A stretch of DNA of 64,000 bases from Ampullaceana balthica (lineage: Eukaryota; Mollusca; Gastropoda; Lymnaeidae), in the NCBI GenBank assembly GCA_944989445.1, contig CALYLW010000425.1, positions 310,001 to 374,000 of the forward strand, given 5' to 3'. Below the pieces are notes generated by a model, which was given only the letters and a program-made list of their open reading frames with translations, had not been told where the DNA came from and made no database searches. Shown here piece by piece: positions 21,065 through 32,832 of this stretch. The first letter of the stretch is position 1. Each line of letters begins with the position of its first letter. Both the position numbers and the translations under genes were made by a program.

Positions 21065-21548
21065 GAAAAAAGTGGGCGCCTACGGCGCATCAGTACAACC
21101 TAGTCCTAAATACAACATATTTTGGTGAGCATACGTCGACCTTTCGAATCCAGTGGAATAGAGCTATAGATTTAACATGATAGAGCGGCTAAAAATACTA
21201 TTGTCACCTACAGCTTATTTTTATTTTGAAAAATCGAATCTATTTAGGATGTTAATTGCAAATGTTTATTTATTTTCGTACTTAGAAGATATATTTACTA
21301 TTAAAAAACATCTAGACTATGGCAATATATTTTTTTTAAAATAAAATATCTAGAAACCTAGACAGGGTCGAAAACACCTAGTGCTGGTAGCACTGGGTAT
21401 ATAGTTTTAAAAAAAACCACCGAAATGTTACATATGAAATTGTGAATGTTGCGTTTGTAGGTCGTGTCCGATTAACAAAATATTACAAACATCAATATCA
21501 ACACATTGTTGAAAATAACCGAGTTGTTACTAGCATTTTAGATTCGTT
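21065..21548 (-). other. Sulfotransferase intron 1, unassigned part
   Basis: No gene or clear repeat beyond the Helitron-like GGCGCC scrap at 21070-21090. Confidence 0.45.
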
Positions 21549-22668
21549 CACCTCTGGCAGTACATGTGTGACATTAGATGTTCACCTCTGGCAGTACATG
21601 TGTGACATTAGATGTTCACCTCTGGCAGTACATGTGTGACATTAGATGTTCACCTCTGGCAGTACATGTGTGACATTAGATGTTCACCTCTGGCAGTACA
21701 TGTGCGACATTAGATGTTCACCTCTGGCAGTACATGTGTGACATTAGATGTTCACCTCTGGCAGTACATGTGTGACATTAGATGTTCACCTCTGGCAGTA
21801 CATGTGTGACATTAGATGTTCACCTCTGGCAATACATGTGTGACATTAGATGTTCACCACTGGCAGTACATGTGTGACATTAGATGTTCACCTCTGGCAG
21901 TACATGTGTGACATTAGATGTTCACCTCTGGCAATACATGTGTGACATTAGATGTTCACCTCTGGCAGTACATGTGTGACATTAGATGTTCACCTCTGGC
22001 AATACATGTGTGACATTAGATGTTCACCTCTGGCAATACATGTGTGACATTAGATGTTCACCTCTGGCAGTACATGTGTGACATTAGATGTTCACCTCTG
22101 GCAGTACATGTGCGACATTAGATGTTCACCTCTGGCAGTACATGTGGGACATTAGATGTTCACCACTGGCAGTACATGTTGGACATTAGATGTTCACCTC
22201 TGGCAATACATGTGTGACATTAGATGTTCACCATTGGCAGTACATGTGTGACATTAGATGTTCACATCTGGCAATACATGTGTGACATTAGATGTTCACC
22301 TCTGGCAGTACATGTGCGACATTAGATGTTCACCTCTGGCAGTACATGTGGGACATTAGATGTTCACCACTGGCAGTACATGTTGGACATTAGATGTTCA
22401 CCTCTGGCAATACATGTGTGACATTAGATGTTCACCATTGGCAGTACATGTGTGACATTAGATGTTCACATCTGGCAATACATGTGTGACATTAGATGTT
22501 CACCATTGGCAGTACATGTGTGACATTAGATGTTCACCATTGGCAGTACATGTGTGACATTAGATGTTCACCATTGGCAGTACATGTGTGACATTAGATG
22601 TTCACCATTGGCAGTACATATGTGACATTAGATGTTCACCATTGGCAGTACATGTGTGACATTAGATT
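21549..22668. repeat. 34-bp minisatellite
   Basis: About 33 copies of a 34-bp unit (agatgttcacctctggcagt then acatgtgtgacatt) in sulfotransferase intron 1. Variants (gcaatac, ccattgg, tgcgac, tgggac) recur in blocks of several units, for example around 22090-22260 and 22270-22470, which indicates segmental duplication within the array. Confidence 0.97.
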
Positions 22669-22779
22669 TGGCTATCCACACGGCTAGACACCATAGAAAC
22701 TTCCCGGCTATATGCAGGGTCACATGAAATTTATTAAAGTTGGCACTTAAAAATATGATGACATTGGTGGTATTGTGGA

Positions 22780-23466
22780 CATTGATATGTTATGATGGCA
22801 CTGAAGGTGATGTGACATTGATGATGTTATGATGGCACTGAAGGTGATGTGACATTGATGATGTTATGATGGCACTGAAGGTGATGTGACATTGATGATG
22901 TTATGATGGCACTGAAGGTGATGTGACATTGATGATGTTATGATGGCACTGAAGGTGATGTGACATTGATGATGTTATGATGGCACTGAAGGTGATGTGA
23001 CATTGATGATGTTATGATGGCACTGAAGGTGATGTGACATTGATGATGTTATGATGGCACTGAAGGTGATGTGACATTGATGATGTTATGATGGCACTGA
23101 AGGTGATGTGACATTGATGATGTTATGATGGCACTGAAGGTGATGTGACATTGATGATGTTATGATGGCACTGAAGGTGATGTGACATTGATGATGTTAT
23201 GATGGCACTGAAGGTGATGTGACATTGATGATGTTATGATGTCACTGAAGGTGATGTGACATTGATGATGTTATGATGGCACTGAAGGTGATGTGACATT
23301 GATGATGTTATGATGGCACTGAAGGTGATGTGACATTGATGATGTTATGATGGCACTGAAGGTGATGTGACATTGATGATGTTATGATGGCACTGAAGGT
23401 GATGTGACATTGATGATGTTATGATGGCACTGAAGGTGATGTGACATTGATGATGTTATGATGGCA
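22780..23466 (-). repeat. 37-bp minisatellite abutting the exon 1 splice donor
   Basis: About 18 copies of a 37-bp unit (gatggcactgaaggtgatgt onward). Read on the gene strand the array begins at intron position 6, directly after GTAAG of the exon 1 donor. Each unit on that strand carries a catcaccttcag|tg segment resembling an acceptor. Confidence 0.97.
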
Positions 23467-23471
23467 CTTAC

Positions 23472-23568
23472 CTCTGACAGATAGGGACATCAGAAATTTT
23501 AGCACAACTAGAGAAACAATGCCAAATGTCAGTCCTGCAGTCAGTCGCAATGGTTTCAACATCCCCAT
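23472..23568 (-). CDS. Carbohydrate sulfotransferase, exon 1 (signal anchor, predicted)
   Basis: Encodes MGMLKPLRLTAGL and then a hydrophobic run to VRG, 32 codons plus one base, followed by a consensus donor (CAGAG|GTAAGTG). A short basic N-terminus and a membrane span at about residues 9-30 are what a type II Golgi sulfotransferase needs and what the catalytic exon lacks. An in-frame upstream Met at 23616 would add 16 residues; I prefer 23568 because it puts the basic residues next to the span. The gene continues through the microexon to 11759. A full-length hAT element begins 93 bp upstream on the same strand. Linkage to the catalytic exon rests on strand, phase and membrane topology, not on transcripts. 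Confidence 0.6.
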
Positions 23569-23593
23569 CGTCCGTAGTGTTGACAGCTTTCTG

Positions 23594-23661
23594 TTACACA
23601 GTTGGTCTGTTTTCATTGGTTGGTCTAAACAGTTGGTCTGTTCTCATTGGTTGGTCTAAAG
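23594..23661. repeat. 31-bp direct repeat at the hAT target site
   Basis: Two units of agttggtctgttttcattgg followed by ttggtctaaa precede the hAT element and a third follows it (27744-27772). The hAT landed inside this short array. Confidence 0.85.
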
Positions 23662-23829
23662 CAGCGGTTTTCAAACTTTATTTTTATTGTACCACTTGGT
23701 AAAAAAATCAAATTTTGGCGTACCACATACAGCTAAAGTCCGATAAAAAAAAGCAGCAGGTGGGCACGAAGTCCCCTTGCAATTAAAGAAAACACCATAC
23801 AGACATACAGTACGTTATAGAATACAAAA

Positions 23830-24262
23830 TACACAAACAAATTGTGCAATGAAAACAATAAATTTGAGCTTTATTTTTAGACTGATACGACAGTAAACGT
23901 TTCGGCTAATGCCTTCATCAGTACAACATAAAATACATTCTTACAATACTTACATAAGTAATAATAATATTCTTAAAACATATTGTATTTTAAAATATTT
24001 ATGTTAAATAAAAAGAAAGGAAAAACACAAACAAACATGGACACAGGATATAGCAAAAAGGGGGAAGTATCCAAAGTTACAGTAAAAACCACAACGGGAA
24101 CAAGATTATGCAGTTAAGTAAAATTATGAATTTGGTTAATTCCATATGGAGCCAACGTACCAAATCTTTTTATGAGTCTATTTTCCATGTGGACTCTATC
24201 ATGGGTATTGCTTGCATATAAAATACCAGTTACTGCAATATCTTATACGTTATAGGTATGGG
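23830..24262 (-). mobile_element. Penelope-like element relic (tentative)
   Basis: Contains aaacgtttcggctaatgcct followed by tcatcagt, a motif often seen in Penelope-like element termini. The minus strand also encodes THDRVHMENRLIKRFGTLAP YGIN, resembling the C-terminal end of Penelope-type ORFs. It lies in the 3' non-coding part of the hAT element. The family call is tentative. Confidence 0.4.
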
Positions 24263-24362
24263 TACTAACTAGGCCTATAAAGGTAAACTTAGACATAGAA
24301 AAGTTAATATTTTATTTTATGGAGCTCATTCTGAGTATCAATAAAACATGAAAATAGAAATG

Positions 24363-26276
24363 TTAATGTGAGCTGTGAGCTTGTTTAGACGCACACAAAT
24401 TTGCAATGTCAGGTTTTATGTTTGTTAATTTTAATCGCAAATCTGGTTCAAGTTCAAGCTTTGTTCTGTATTTATTTTTTATTGCAAGCATAGCTGAAAA
24501 CCCAGTTTCACACAAACATGACGTGTTGAAAGGAATCAGAAACTTTAAAGCTCGATCAGAAATTAATCCATATTCATTCCTTCGCTTCAACCAGAAATCG
24601 CACAGCATGTCTTTTTTAAATTCGTTCTTCAATTCACCATCACATGAAATCTCAACAAACTGGTCTCTTTCAAAAACTGAATAATCAGCCGGCAACACCA
24701 CATCCGAAAATGGATTTCGAATCCATTCCTTATGATCCAACTGTTCAGGAAAATATGATTGAAAATTCAGTATCAGTTGAGAGCAATGCTTCTTAATGTC
24801 TTCAATCAAATTAGCATGAAGTGGCAGCTTATTCTCCATCACAAAAGACTCAAGAGAAGAAAATGAAGCTACACAAGATTTCTCAAGATCTGACAAAATG
24901 AACTGAAGCTTTTTTACTAGTGCATTTATCTTATCCAAAACAGTAAATGGAGTGATATTTCTTCCTTGCAAACTCGTATTCAGTTCGTTTAGTTTCCCAA
25001 AAATATCCGCCAAATATGCCAAACGCATTAACCACAATTCGTCCAAAAGTAAATGCGATGTTTCAAATTTGCTGTTCAACAGAAACATTTGTACTTCTGA
25101 GCGTAGTTCAAAAAGCCGAGTTAAAACTTTCCCTCGAGATAGCCAGCGTACTTCCGTGTGCAAAAGAAGGTTATTGTGTTCACTTCCCATTTCATTGCAA
25201 ATTATTGTAAACATGCGTGAGTTTAGAGCTCGAGCTTTTATGAAGTTAACTATTTTAACAGCCTGGTCTAAAACTGTTTTTAAAGTGTCGGGCATGTCTT
25301 TGGATGCCAATGCTTCACGGTGGATGCTGCAGTGTGTGAAGTTGGCTCTCGGTGCAACTTGCTTAATTTGAGTAACCACTCCACCATGTTTGCCTGTCAT
25401 AGCAGCTGCCCCATCAGAACAAACCCCAACACAGTTTTTCCAATTTATTTCATTGGCAACAACAAAATCATTAATTTTTTTAAATATTTCATTAGCAGTT
25501 GTCCGCTCAGCTAAAGATTCGCAGAACAAAAATTCTTCCTCAACTGCCTGTTCATGTTCATACCTAACATACGTCATCAATTGAGCAAAGTTTTTAATAT
25601 CAGTACTCTCATCTAACTGAATTGCAAAGTATCTGCTTTTCTGTATCCTTTGAATGAGGATTTTCTTTACTTCACAAGCTAAATCTTGAATGCGTCTGGA
25701 AACAGTGTTATCCGACAAAGGAACATTATCAAGTTTTTTGGCAGCATTCTGTCCTAACAAACAAGTTACAATATCTTTAGCAGCAGGTAATATTAGGCTC
25801 TCCCCAATAGTGTGTGGTTTCCCTGTTTGAGCAATTCGCAAACTGACCAAATAAGACGCTTCCAATGCTTGTAAGTTAATATTGGTAAATGACTTTAAAC
25901 TTGTCTTACTTAGTTGCATTTCAATTCTTTTTCTTTTAAAAAATTCAAGTGGTTTATCTTTATAAAGGATATGTTTTGTATTGAAATGGCGCTGAAGCAG
26001 AGAGGGTTTCATTGAATGATTTGAAAGTTTTTCACTGCAAATGACACATTGAGGCTGGGGTTCATTTTTGTCACCACACCAAGTAAATCCAAAGTATAAA
26101 TAGCTTTCGTCATACCGTCTAATAATCTTTCGCTGCTTACGAGTGCCATCATCTTCATTCTGGTTAAAATTCAAGCTTTGTTCTCGAGTGCTAGCCTTGG
26201 TGGATTCATTACTAACCTTAGCATTGGCCGGTTCTAACTTTCTTTTAAGCGGTTGATTTTTTAACCATTTATCCAT
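24363..26276 (-). CDS. hAT-family transposase, BED-finger type (ZBED5/FAM200-like)
   Basis: 637 codons without a break. It catalyses cut-and-paste transposition of its own element. An N-terminal basic stretch is followed by a BED-type zinc finger (C77, C80, H97, H102 in CVIC...RHFNTKH). The RNase-H-like core follows with YFAIQLDEST (D222) and VGVCSDGAAAMTG (D288), and a conserved HTEVRWLSRG (373-382). The C-terminal hATC region (SCLCETGFSAMLAIKNKY, near 590-610) should supply the catalytic Glu. Length and order match the hAT transposases from which vertebrate ZBED5 and FAM200 were domesticated. It sits between intact inverted repeats, so it is a transposon gene, not a domesticated one. The 5' non-coding region (26277-27735) would hold the promoter. 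Confidence 0.94.
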   Translation of the reverse strand: MDKWLKNQPLKRKLEPANAKVSNESTKASTREQSLNFNQNEDDGTRKQRKIIRRYDESYLYFGFTWCGDKNEPQPQCVICSEKLSNHSMKPSLLQRHFNTKHILYKDKPLEFFKRKRIEMQLSKTSLKSFTNINLQALEASYLVSLRIAQTGKPHTIGESLILPAAKDIVTCLLGQNAAKKLDNVPLSDNTVSRRIQDLACEVKKILIQRIQKSRYFAIQLDESTDIKNFAQLMTYVRYEHEQAVEEEFLFCESLAERTTANEIFKKINDFVVANEINWKNCVGVCSDGAAAMTGKHGGVVTQIKQVAPRANFTHCSIHREALASKDMPDTLKTVLDQAVKIVNFIKARALNSRMFTIICNEMGSEHNNLLLHTEVRWLSRGKVLTRLFELRSEVQMFLLNSKFETSHLLLDELWLMRLAYLADIFGKLNELNTSLQGRNITPFTVLDKINALVKKLQFILSDLEKSCVASFSSLESFVMENKLPLHANLIEDIKKHCSQLILNFQSYFPEQLDHKEWIRNPFSDVVLPADYSVFERDQFVEISCDGELKNEFKKDMLCDFWLKRRNEYGLISDRALKFLIPFNTSCLCETGFSAMLAIKNKYRTKLELEPDLRLKLTNIKPDIANLCASKQAHSSH

Positions 26277-26451
26277 TGATGGGTTTAAAGATTAAGAATT
26301 GTAACAATAATTATAATTAGGATTATATTGTTTATAAATTTTATTTAATGCTAATTATGCACTATTCACTATATGTGCTTATAAGTATAATAACTATATT
26401 ACAATCTATGAGTTTATGATCTGCGCTGTAAAAAAAATATTTGAAACGATT

Positions 26452-26893
26452 AGGCCTCCAATTGCGACTTCTAGTCGCAGCGACCGTAAAATCATTGTCG
26501 CAGAAAATTTACAAGAGGCGCACCAGACACAGATAAATAATTGAATTTAGTAGTTTTGCAATGGATTTCTTTAGAAATTGCGTGCCTTTATTGAATAGAA
26601 TAGGTGCTGGTTGATGGTATTGGAATTGTTCGACATCAATCTGTTTACCTTTTAATATATTCAATTGTGTTGCTTCATACGACGTTACAGAATACATACT
26701 TTTACAATAGAATTGTGACTGAACAAAGCCTGTCCGTGTGTTCCATTGGAAAATAATTGGACTGGTTGCAACATTTTAATCGCTGCGATTGTTCAGTCGC
26801 ATTTGTGTGCATTTGTATTTGAAACATTGTGTTCCATTTTCGCGACTGAACAATCGCACGGCTAGAAATCGCAAGTGGAGGCCTAGCCTAAAC
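26452..26893. mobile_element. MITE-like insertion in the hAT 5' region
   Basis: Inverted ends: attaggcctccaattgcgac and cttctagtcgca at the left; aatcgcacggctagaaatcg and caagtggaggcctagcct at the right. The right end and its flank are repeated directly at about 26935-27040, a tandem duplication of roughly 100 bp. Confidence 0.6.
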
Positions 26894-27775
26894 CTGGTTT
26901 GAATCATATAGCTAGTGGCTAGGCCAATATTCAAAAAGTTCTCGACCGAACAATCGTGCGACTAGAAATCGTAAGTGGAGGCCTAGCATAAGTAAATTTG
27001 GTATTTCAAACATATAGCCAGTGGCTAGGCCAATATTCAAAAATGTTGCCACGGAACCTAGAATGTATATTCACAAACTTATTAATTATACATTTCCACA
27101 TTAAAATTTAAATAAACCACGAACACCGCATAAAAGTGCCAAATCTAAAGTCAAACTGCCAAGACTACCTCCACAGTCCACAGTATACTATTTACGTCTG
27201 TGCTACCTCTACCAGAAAACAGAATTCCTTCGCACAGTTGCAAGTTGGCGCGTTTACAACCATATATTATTTAATTGTAGAATCAACACTATAATAGGAG
27301 ATATTCGTATGCAATTGTGTGGGAAGATAGATATTTTTTAGTATAAATAATAAGTATTTATGGAAGAGAATTAAAAGTTTTACAAAAAAAGCCAATTAGA
27401 ATAATAGGTTACGTAGGGTCGTAGGCCTATGAATTGGCCATCGCCGCCATGTTAATGCACTACTTGGCACATCTGCATTTGATTTTTAGAAATCTGTTGC
27501 GTTTGGGAATTATTTTGCTTCAAACTATTGCCTAAATTTGTTCCAATTAAAATATTTTTGTAATTAATACTTACTAGTTAACTAATAACAAGTTTTTAAA
27601 AAATAAAATTGTAGCAATAGATACAATCAAAGAAATATGGTCACAATTTAAATTGTTTTCAAAATTTTTCGCGTACCACCTAGAGAGGCCTGGCGTACCA
27701 CCAGTGGTACGCGTACCACAGTTTGAAAACCGCTGGTCTAAAGAGTTGGTCTGTTTTCATTGGTTGGTGTAATTG

Positions 27776-28152
27776 CTATACAGCTTGAAATCTTTTTTAC
27801 ATCATCCCCTGGTTTAATAATTTAAAAATGGATGTGACGTGTTTTAGTGTTCAATGTAGTTTGTCGTTTCAGACCTTTTGTCTTTCTTCTAAGTCTTTGT
27901 TTCGTCTTTGAATATTTATTCTTTTGAAAGTTTGTTGTTAGTTTTGATTTACTTCTGAATGGAAGAGAACACACAGCAGGTGGGGAAGAGAAATTTGTTT
28001 CGTTGTCGCTTACGATTTTTGTTAATGTCGTTTTTTAATCAATGTAATTACTGTAATGACCCGGATGTGAAGAAATATTTTCCTTCCTGAAAAAAAAATA
28101 CAATAAAATGAAGGGTTTGGAAAGTAGACAATTTATTGTTTAATGAGCCTTT
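27776..28152. other. Unassigned sequence upstream of the hAT
   Basis: No gene recognised. Before the hAT insertion this would have been the sulfotransferase upstream region on the minus strand, so the original promoter may lie here. Confidence 0.35.
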
Positions 28153-28299
28153 GGGGCGTCCATAAATGACGTCACGCGCCTAGGGCCGGGGGGGGGGATG
28201 GCAAGCATTGGTGACGATGTGTGACGATGGGGAGGGGTGAAGTAAAGAAATGTGACGTCATGTAAAAAAATCGCGCAACTTTAAATAAAATTTCCGCTT

Positions 28300-29022
28300 A
28301 ACTAATTCATTGCTTGAAATTTATTTAATGACGTTTTAAATAGCATCACGCATGTTACGATTAGGCCTGTGAACGGGCACCTGTTGCCGTGCAATTACCC
28401 GGGTAATAAAATTGCACTCGGGTACCCGTGAAAATGTTGCTGTAACGTCTATACTCCATAAAATCGGTGGCCCAACTGCGACACTTAAGTATATGGTCAC
28501 ATTACAGATCGTGAAGATTTATAATATACACATTTTTCGTTTGAAATATTCCCAGTGAAGAAGTAGGCTACGTTTAACACTTGAATGCTGAGAAGTATCT
28601 GTCAAAGGGAAATAAAATAAAATAAAATTCTGACAAACTACAAGGTATTTTGATACAACTTTTACCTCTGAACATGAAACAAAAACAATCAAACACAAAA
28701 ATAGATTTTGGTTCTTTGAATGAATAAATGACAGGAAGTTAACGAGTCTTTGAAATAACCGACAATATTTTGTTACCAATTGAGACGAGCCAATAGTTTT
28801 TTTTTAAAATTTTAAATCTGCCCCCTCCCTCTCATTCCTTTCTCCACTCTCGCGACCATGTTCAAAAAGTATCTAGTCTAATTTTAAAAAAAAGTATATT
28901 CTAATTGTTCAAAGATATTTACTGTATTAAAAATAAATGAACGTTTTTTTAAATCTGGACGGAACAAAATTTTAAAATCTCGCAAAGGTTCGGTTTATAA
29001 ATAGTTGGTGATTTAATAACTA
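28300..29022. other. Interior of the TIR element, no gene
   Basis: AT-rich, with a partly palindromic tacccgggta/cgggtacccg segment at 28390-28430 that may be another small insertion. The 86-codon ORF on the minus strand at 28519-28779 has no recognisable domain. Confidence 0.4.
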
Positions 29023-30310
29023 TTACCACCAGCTCACAGGTATTGACGCGCCTTGCTGAAAAAATTTAACAAACTCGTGCCCATTCATTTGTGTTTCTTG
29101 TGTATGGTATGGCATCTGTCCGTCTACGAAAGACGATAGATTTATCTTTATTATTTGCAGCTTTGGGTGTGGCTGATGAGACCAATCCTTGAGTGGCAGT
29201 CTCTTCTGCATGACACACACGAAAGCAGTGGGGCAGTGTTGTCTGGCCTTCCTCCTCGCTCTTTTTTTCGACTGCTTCTGCCCTAGTTTGCTCCTCTGCC
29301 CTAGTTTGCTCCTCTGCCCTAATTTGCTTCTCTGCCCTAGTATGCTCCTCTGCCCTAGTTTGCTCCTCTGCCCTAGTTTGCTCCTCTGCTCTAGTTTGCT
29401 CATCTGCCCTAATTTGCTCCTCTGTCCTAGTTTGCTCCTCTGCTCTAGTTTGCTCCTCTGCCCTAGTTTGCTCCTCTGCCCTAGTTTGCTCCTCAGCTCT
29501 TAGTGATCCTTCTTTCACTAAAGCCCGCCACGTGGACCTATCAACTGCCAGTTTTTCCCAGTTTTGTATATCAATGTTGGCTTTTTTCATGTCTCTCCTG
29601 CATATGTCCATGTATCTGAGACATGGCCGACCAACCGACCTTTTCCCTGTCGCCAGCTCGCTGTAAAGCACATCCTTGGGTATGCGACCACTTTGCATCC
29701 TCTTGACGTGTCCAAGCCAACGGAGGCGTCTTTGGCTTAATATGGCTGGAATGCTACTCATGCTTGCTTGAGCCAGCACCTCTGTGTTGGGGACTTTCTC
29801 TTGCCATTTGATGTCTAGGATGCGGCGCAGGCATCTGAGGTGGAAGCTATTGAGCCTTCTTTCCTGCCTAGTTTAGGTGGTCCAAGACTCGCATCCATAG
29901 AGGAGTTTGCTCAGTACGCAGGCCTGGTATACCTGCAGCTTAGTCCTTGCTGTGAGTTTGGGATTGGACCAGACTCTTTTGTACAGTCTAGCCATAACAG
30001 TTGCTGCCTTCCCTATCCTACCACTTATCTCATCTTCCAGTGAGAGGGTGCTCGAGATGTTTGATCCCAGATAAGTAAAACTGTCAACAACATCCAGGTT
30101 GCAGTCGGGAGAGAGGCAGCATCCAGTGCCATAATGTTGGTTTTCTTAATGCTTATGGTCAGGCCAAACTCTTTGCAGGCAGCGGAGAAGCTGGATACAA
30201 GGTTCTGCAGTCCATCTGCTGTGTGGGATATTAAGGCGGCATCGTCTGCAAATAAGAGCTCGCGCAGCAAAATCTTCCTTATTTTGGTCTTGGCTCTAAG
30301 TAGGACAGTA
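29023..30310 (-). pseudogene. Non-LTR retrotransposon polymerase fragment with in-frame repeat expansion
   Basis: Minus-strand pieces in different frames. One has LRELLFADDAALISHTADG (30025-30270), with the catalytic DD. One near 30030-29800 resembles DSFTYLGS. One has SQRRLRWLGHVKRMQSGRIP, KRSVGRPCLRYMDICRRDMK, NWEKLAVDRSTWRALVKEG (29066-29779). At the usual spacer before the terminal cysteine-histidine motif, about 14 copies of RAEEQT appear. Frame breaks and a missing N-terminus make it a pseudogene. A 3' piece of the same family is at 33275-33445. Confidence 0.82.
29275..29508 (-). repeat. 18-bp minisatellite in the LINE ORF
   Basis: About 13 copies of ccctagtttgctcctctg encode RAEEQT in frame on the minus strand. 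The period matches that of the sulfotransferase tail repeat (18 bp), but the sequence is unrelated. Confidence 0.95.
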
Positions 30311-30407
30311 ATTCTTGTGTAGGTCTATCATAAAAACTGACTTTAATAAGACGTACAAAGTTGTCAGTATGTAAAGTTTATCAATTAAAAAGTTACTACC
30401 GTGGCCA

Positions 30408-30548
30408 TGTTTCCTTTAAGCTGCGTGGTTGTTTTAGAATAACCACGCAGCAAATTGTGTAGTATTGCGCAAAAATTGGATGCTGTGCAACTTTGCTAAC
30501 GACTTTTTTTTTACTTTGCACACGAACCAATGAACCTTAGAGGGAACA
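30408..30548. mobile_element. Short inverted-repeat element (TGTTCCC ends)
   Basis: Starts tgtttcctttaagctgcg and ends ccttagagggaaca. Interior runs (acgcagcaaattgtg, gtgcaactttg) match the copy at 15886-16065. Confidence 0.6.
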
Positions 30549-30883
30549 TTGACCGCCGCCTAGCGGACATTAACATTCAAGGTGCTGAGCCCTGTGACCT
30601 GACTGAACGTTACGTCATTGTTGTTGACATTTTATTTCAAGATTCAGTTTACTGTAGTTTTAACTTATGAGTATGACGAATGCATTTACAGCAAGAATAA
30701 ACGTTTGTAAAGACAATAGTATGTCTTTGTAAGTATGCTGTTAGCTACTGTGTGAAATGAAATGAGGTGCATGGATGGTGGCTAGGTTGCATTCTATAGC
30801 CGTCATGACCGCGAAAATTCTGCGGCGTTTGCACGAGTACCCGCGCAGCTTTTTTCAATACTATTGATAGCACTAGTTACGAT

Positions 30884-31025
30884 TAGGGATGTACCGGATT
30901 TAGACTCCGGCAATCCGGAACCCGGCCATTTTTACAAATCTGACTCCGGCTTCAGCCAGATTTTAATTAATAAATCTGTCCGAATCCGGCCGGATTTTAA
31001 AAAAATTGAATCTGGTACACCTCTA
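30884..31025. mobile_element. hAT-type MITE, 142 bp
   Basis: Ends tagggatgtaccggatt and aatctggtacacctcta are inverted and the whole element is largely palindromic (ccggc-rich centre). The flanks GTTACGAT (30876-30883) and GTTATGAT (31026-31033) differ at one base and fit an 8-bp target duplication. Confidence 0.72.
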
Positions 31026-31250
31026 GTTATGATATTAAATAGATTGCAGACTTACACTAAATACATATTTAAATGAATTTTTTTTATAGAAAATTCTTCT
31101 TTTGAAATAAAGGGGGGGGGGTCAATTCATTGTGACGTAATATTGGGGGGTCTAAGTTTTTGTGACGAAGTGTGACGAGGAGGAGGGGGTCGCAAATCGG
31201 CCAACATCGCAAATCGGCCAACATCGCGTGACGTCATTTATGGACGGCCC

Positions 31251-32790
31251 TTTTCATCTCAAAACTTCCCCTGGTCTCAAAGATAATTAAATAAATAACA
31301 ATAATAATAATTTTAAAAACAAACAAACAAACAAGTACCGGTAATTTAAAAAAAGAAAAGAAAAGAAAACAATTCTAAACTAACCGCAAAATATTGAATG
31401 TTTATTTTGTCTGATTTCTAGCAATGAAATAAAAGAAGTTGAATTCCGAAACGAACGACCGGGTTTTTTTTTAAAATGGCAAAAGTGAAAGAATCGAGAC
31501 AAATAAATATATTTATATTCAAAACATTCCAGGAAATAAAACATTCCAGGAAATAAAACTCCAGATACAACACTAACAACACCATCTTTACAAACATGCA
31601 AGATTACCCTGCACCAACCCTGCACCAACCCTGCATCAATCCTTCGAAATGAGACAACAATCGTCCGCCGTGGAGTGGATGCACTTCTTTAATCCACTCA
31701 GAACACCACTGATCCACGGATAAGTTGCAGCGATTGAGTTCCCTCCCTTAAATCCGAGCTCGGACTTGCAATTAATAGTCATGGCACAGGACGTGTTGAT
31801 CCTGGATCAGACGTTCAAGTTCTGGCGGATAGCGGACTTATGGACACCAGATGGCGGACTTATGGACACTAAATGCAGACCATCGACTGCGGATCATTGT
31901 ATGTATTAAAATCAGATTAGAAATCATTTGTTTCAGGTGAGTCTCAAAACTAAGAAATGAACCCCAAATTAATGGGACTGAAATTGTCAATGTAAAAGTT
32001 AAACGTGTTAATTTGTTATAATTTTTTTAAAATTAACTTTAAAAAAATAAATAAAAATAACAACCTAAACATGTGTGAGTTAATTTAATTATACACTTAT
32101 TAGATGAGAGATGCCTCATCTTTTGCACTTCAGTTACAAAATACAACTTTTTTCAATTAAGTATTAATATCTAATTTATCCAATATGTCCATATAGAGAT
32201 TTAACTATTTCTAATAATTAAAGATCCCAATAGTTTCACTTGTAGTATCCAGACTTTATTTTGCAAAACTCTCCTTCTATTTTCTAGGTACACGCCAATG
32301 CCAAAAATGTAGAGATTACGTAATCAAATTTTTTATTCCAAATGTCATCACTTAATTTAATTTAATTGAAAATAGCTTTTTGAAATCTTAGTGAAAAAAT
32401 CTTTTGTCTTTGAATGGATTTTACTTTTCTCAGTAGACATGTCCTCTTAGTCTCCGTTATACTTGAATAATAATTACATTATAGAAGTATTGAATGATGT
32501 CACAGCTTGCACTTAAACTTTGATTCGGGGATCAAATTCTGCGGTGAATTCAATACTTTCTATCAATTCATTGCTGGTATATTTATTCAAACTGGCGATA
32601 TCTCAATTTTGGCAAACAATTTTTTTAACTGGGAACTGAAAAATACAAACAACAAAATCCTGAATTTTATTATACAAGCGAGAAAGTAATATTTATTATA
32701 TGGATTAAACGCAGTTCAAAGTTCACCTACTTTCTCTCTCATTACTGAGTTAACACTTAAGTAAATACAGAAGTTAAATATGGCTAATTG
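31251..32790. other. Unassigned AT-rich intergenic sequence
   Basis: About 1.5 kb with no gene or repeat family I can name, apart from simple runs (31290-31370) and a 16-bp direct repeat near 31525-31560. Confidence 0.5.
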
Positions 32791-32796
32791 GAAGTA

Positions 32797-32832
32797 TGAG
32801 TGTGTGTGTGCGTGTGTGTGTGTGCGCGAGTG
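32797..32832. repeat. GT-rich microsatellite
   Basis: gtgtgtgtgcgtgtgtgtgt with GC interruptions, then a G run at 32838-32847. Confidence 0.9.

Larger units (their letters stand above)
23662..27735 (-). mobile_element. Complete hAT DNA transposon
   Basis: Termini are inverted (cagcggttttcaaact at 23662-23677; its complement agtttgaaaaccgctg at 27720-27735). The 8-bp target duplication GTCTAAAG is perfect (23654-23661 and 27736-27743). Size is 4074 bp. It encodes one intact transposase (24363-26276). Inside are a Penelope-like scrap (about 23830-24260) and a MITE-like insertion (26452-26893). Intact ends, perfect duplication and an open ORF suggest recent activity, although the nested insertions show it is not brand new. 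Confidence 0.93.
28153..31250. mobile_element. TIR element with GTGACG-rich ends, enlarged by nested insertions
   Basis: The left end ggggcgtccataaatgacgt-cacgcgc (28153) and right end gcgtgacgtcatttatgg-acggccc (31250) are inverted. G-runs and repeated gtgacg/gtgtgacg follow inside each end, as in the short complete copy at 33498-33780. Between the ends are a LINE fragment (29023-30310), a TGTTCCC element (30408-30548) and a hAT MITE (30884-31025). The two ends may instead belong to separate insertions. Confidence 0.55.

Noticed and set aside
24406..25584. Plus-strand ORFs within the hAT element
   Set aside because: Antisense shadows of the transposase.
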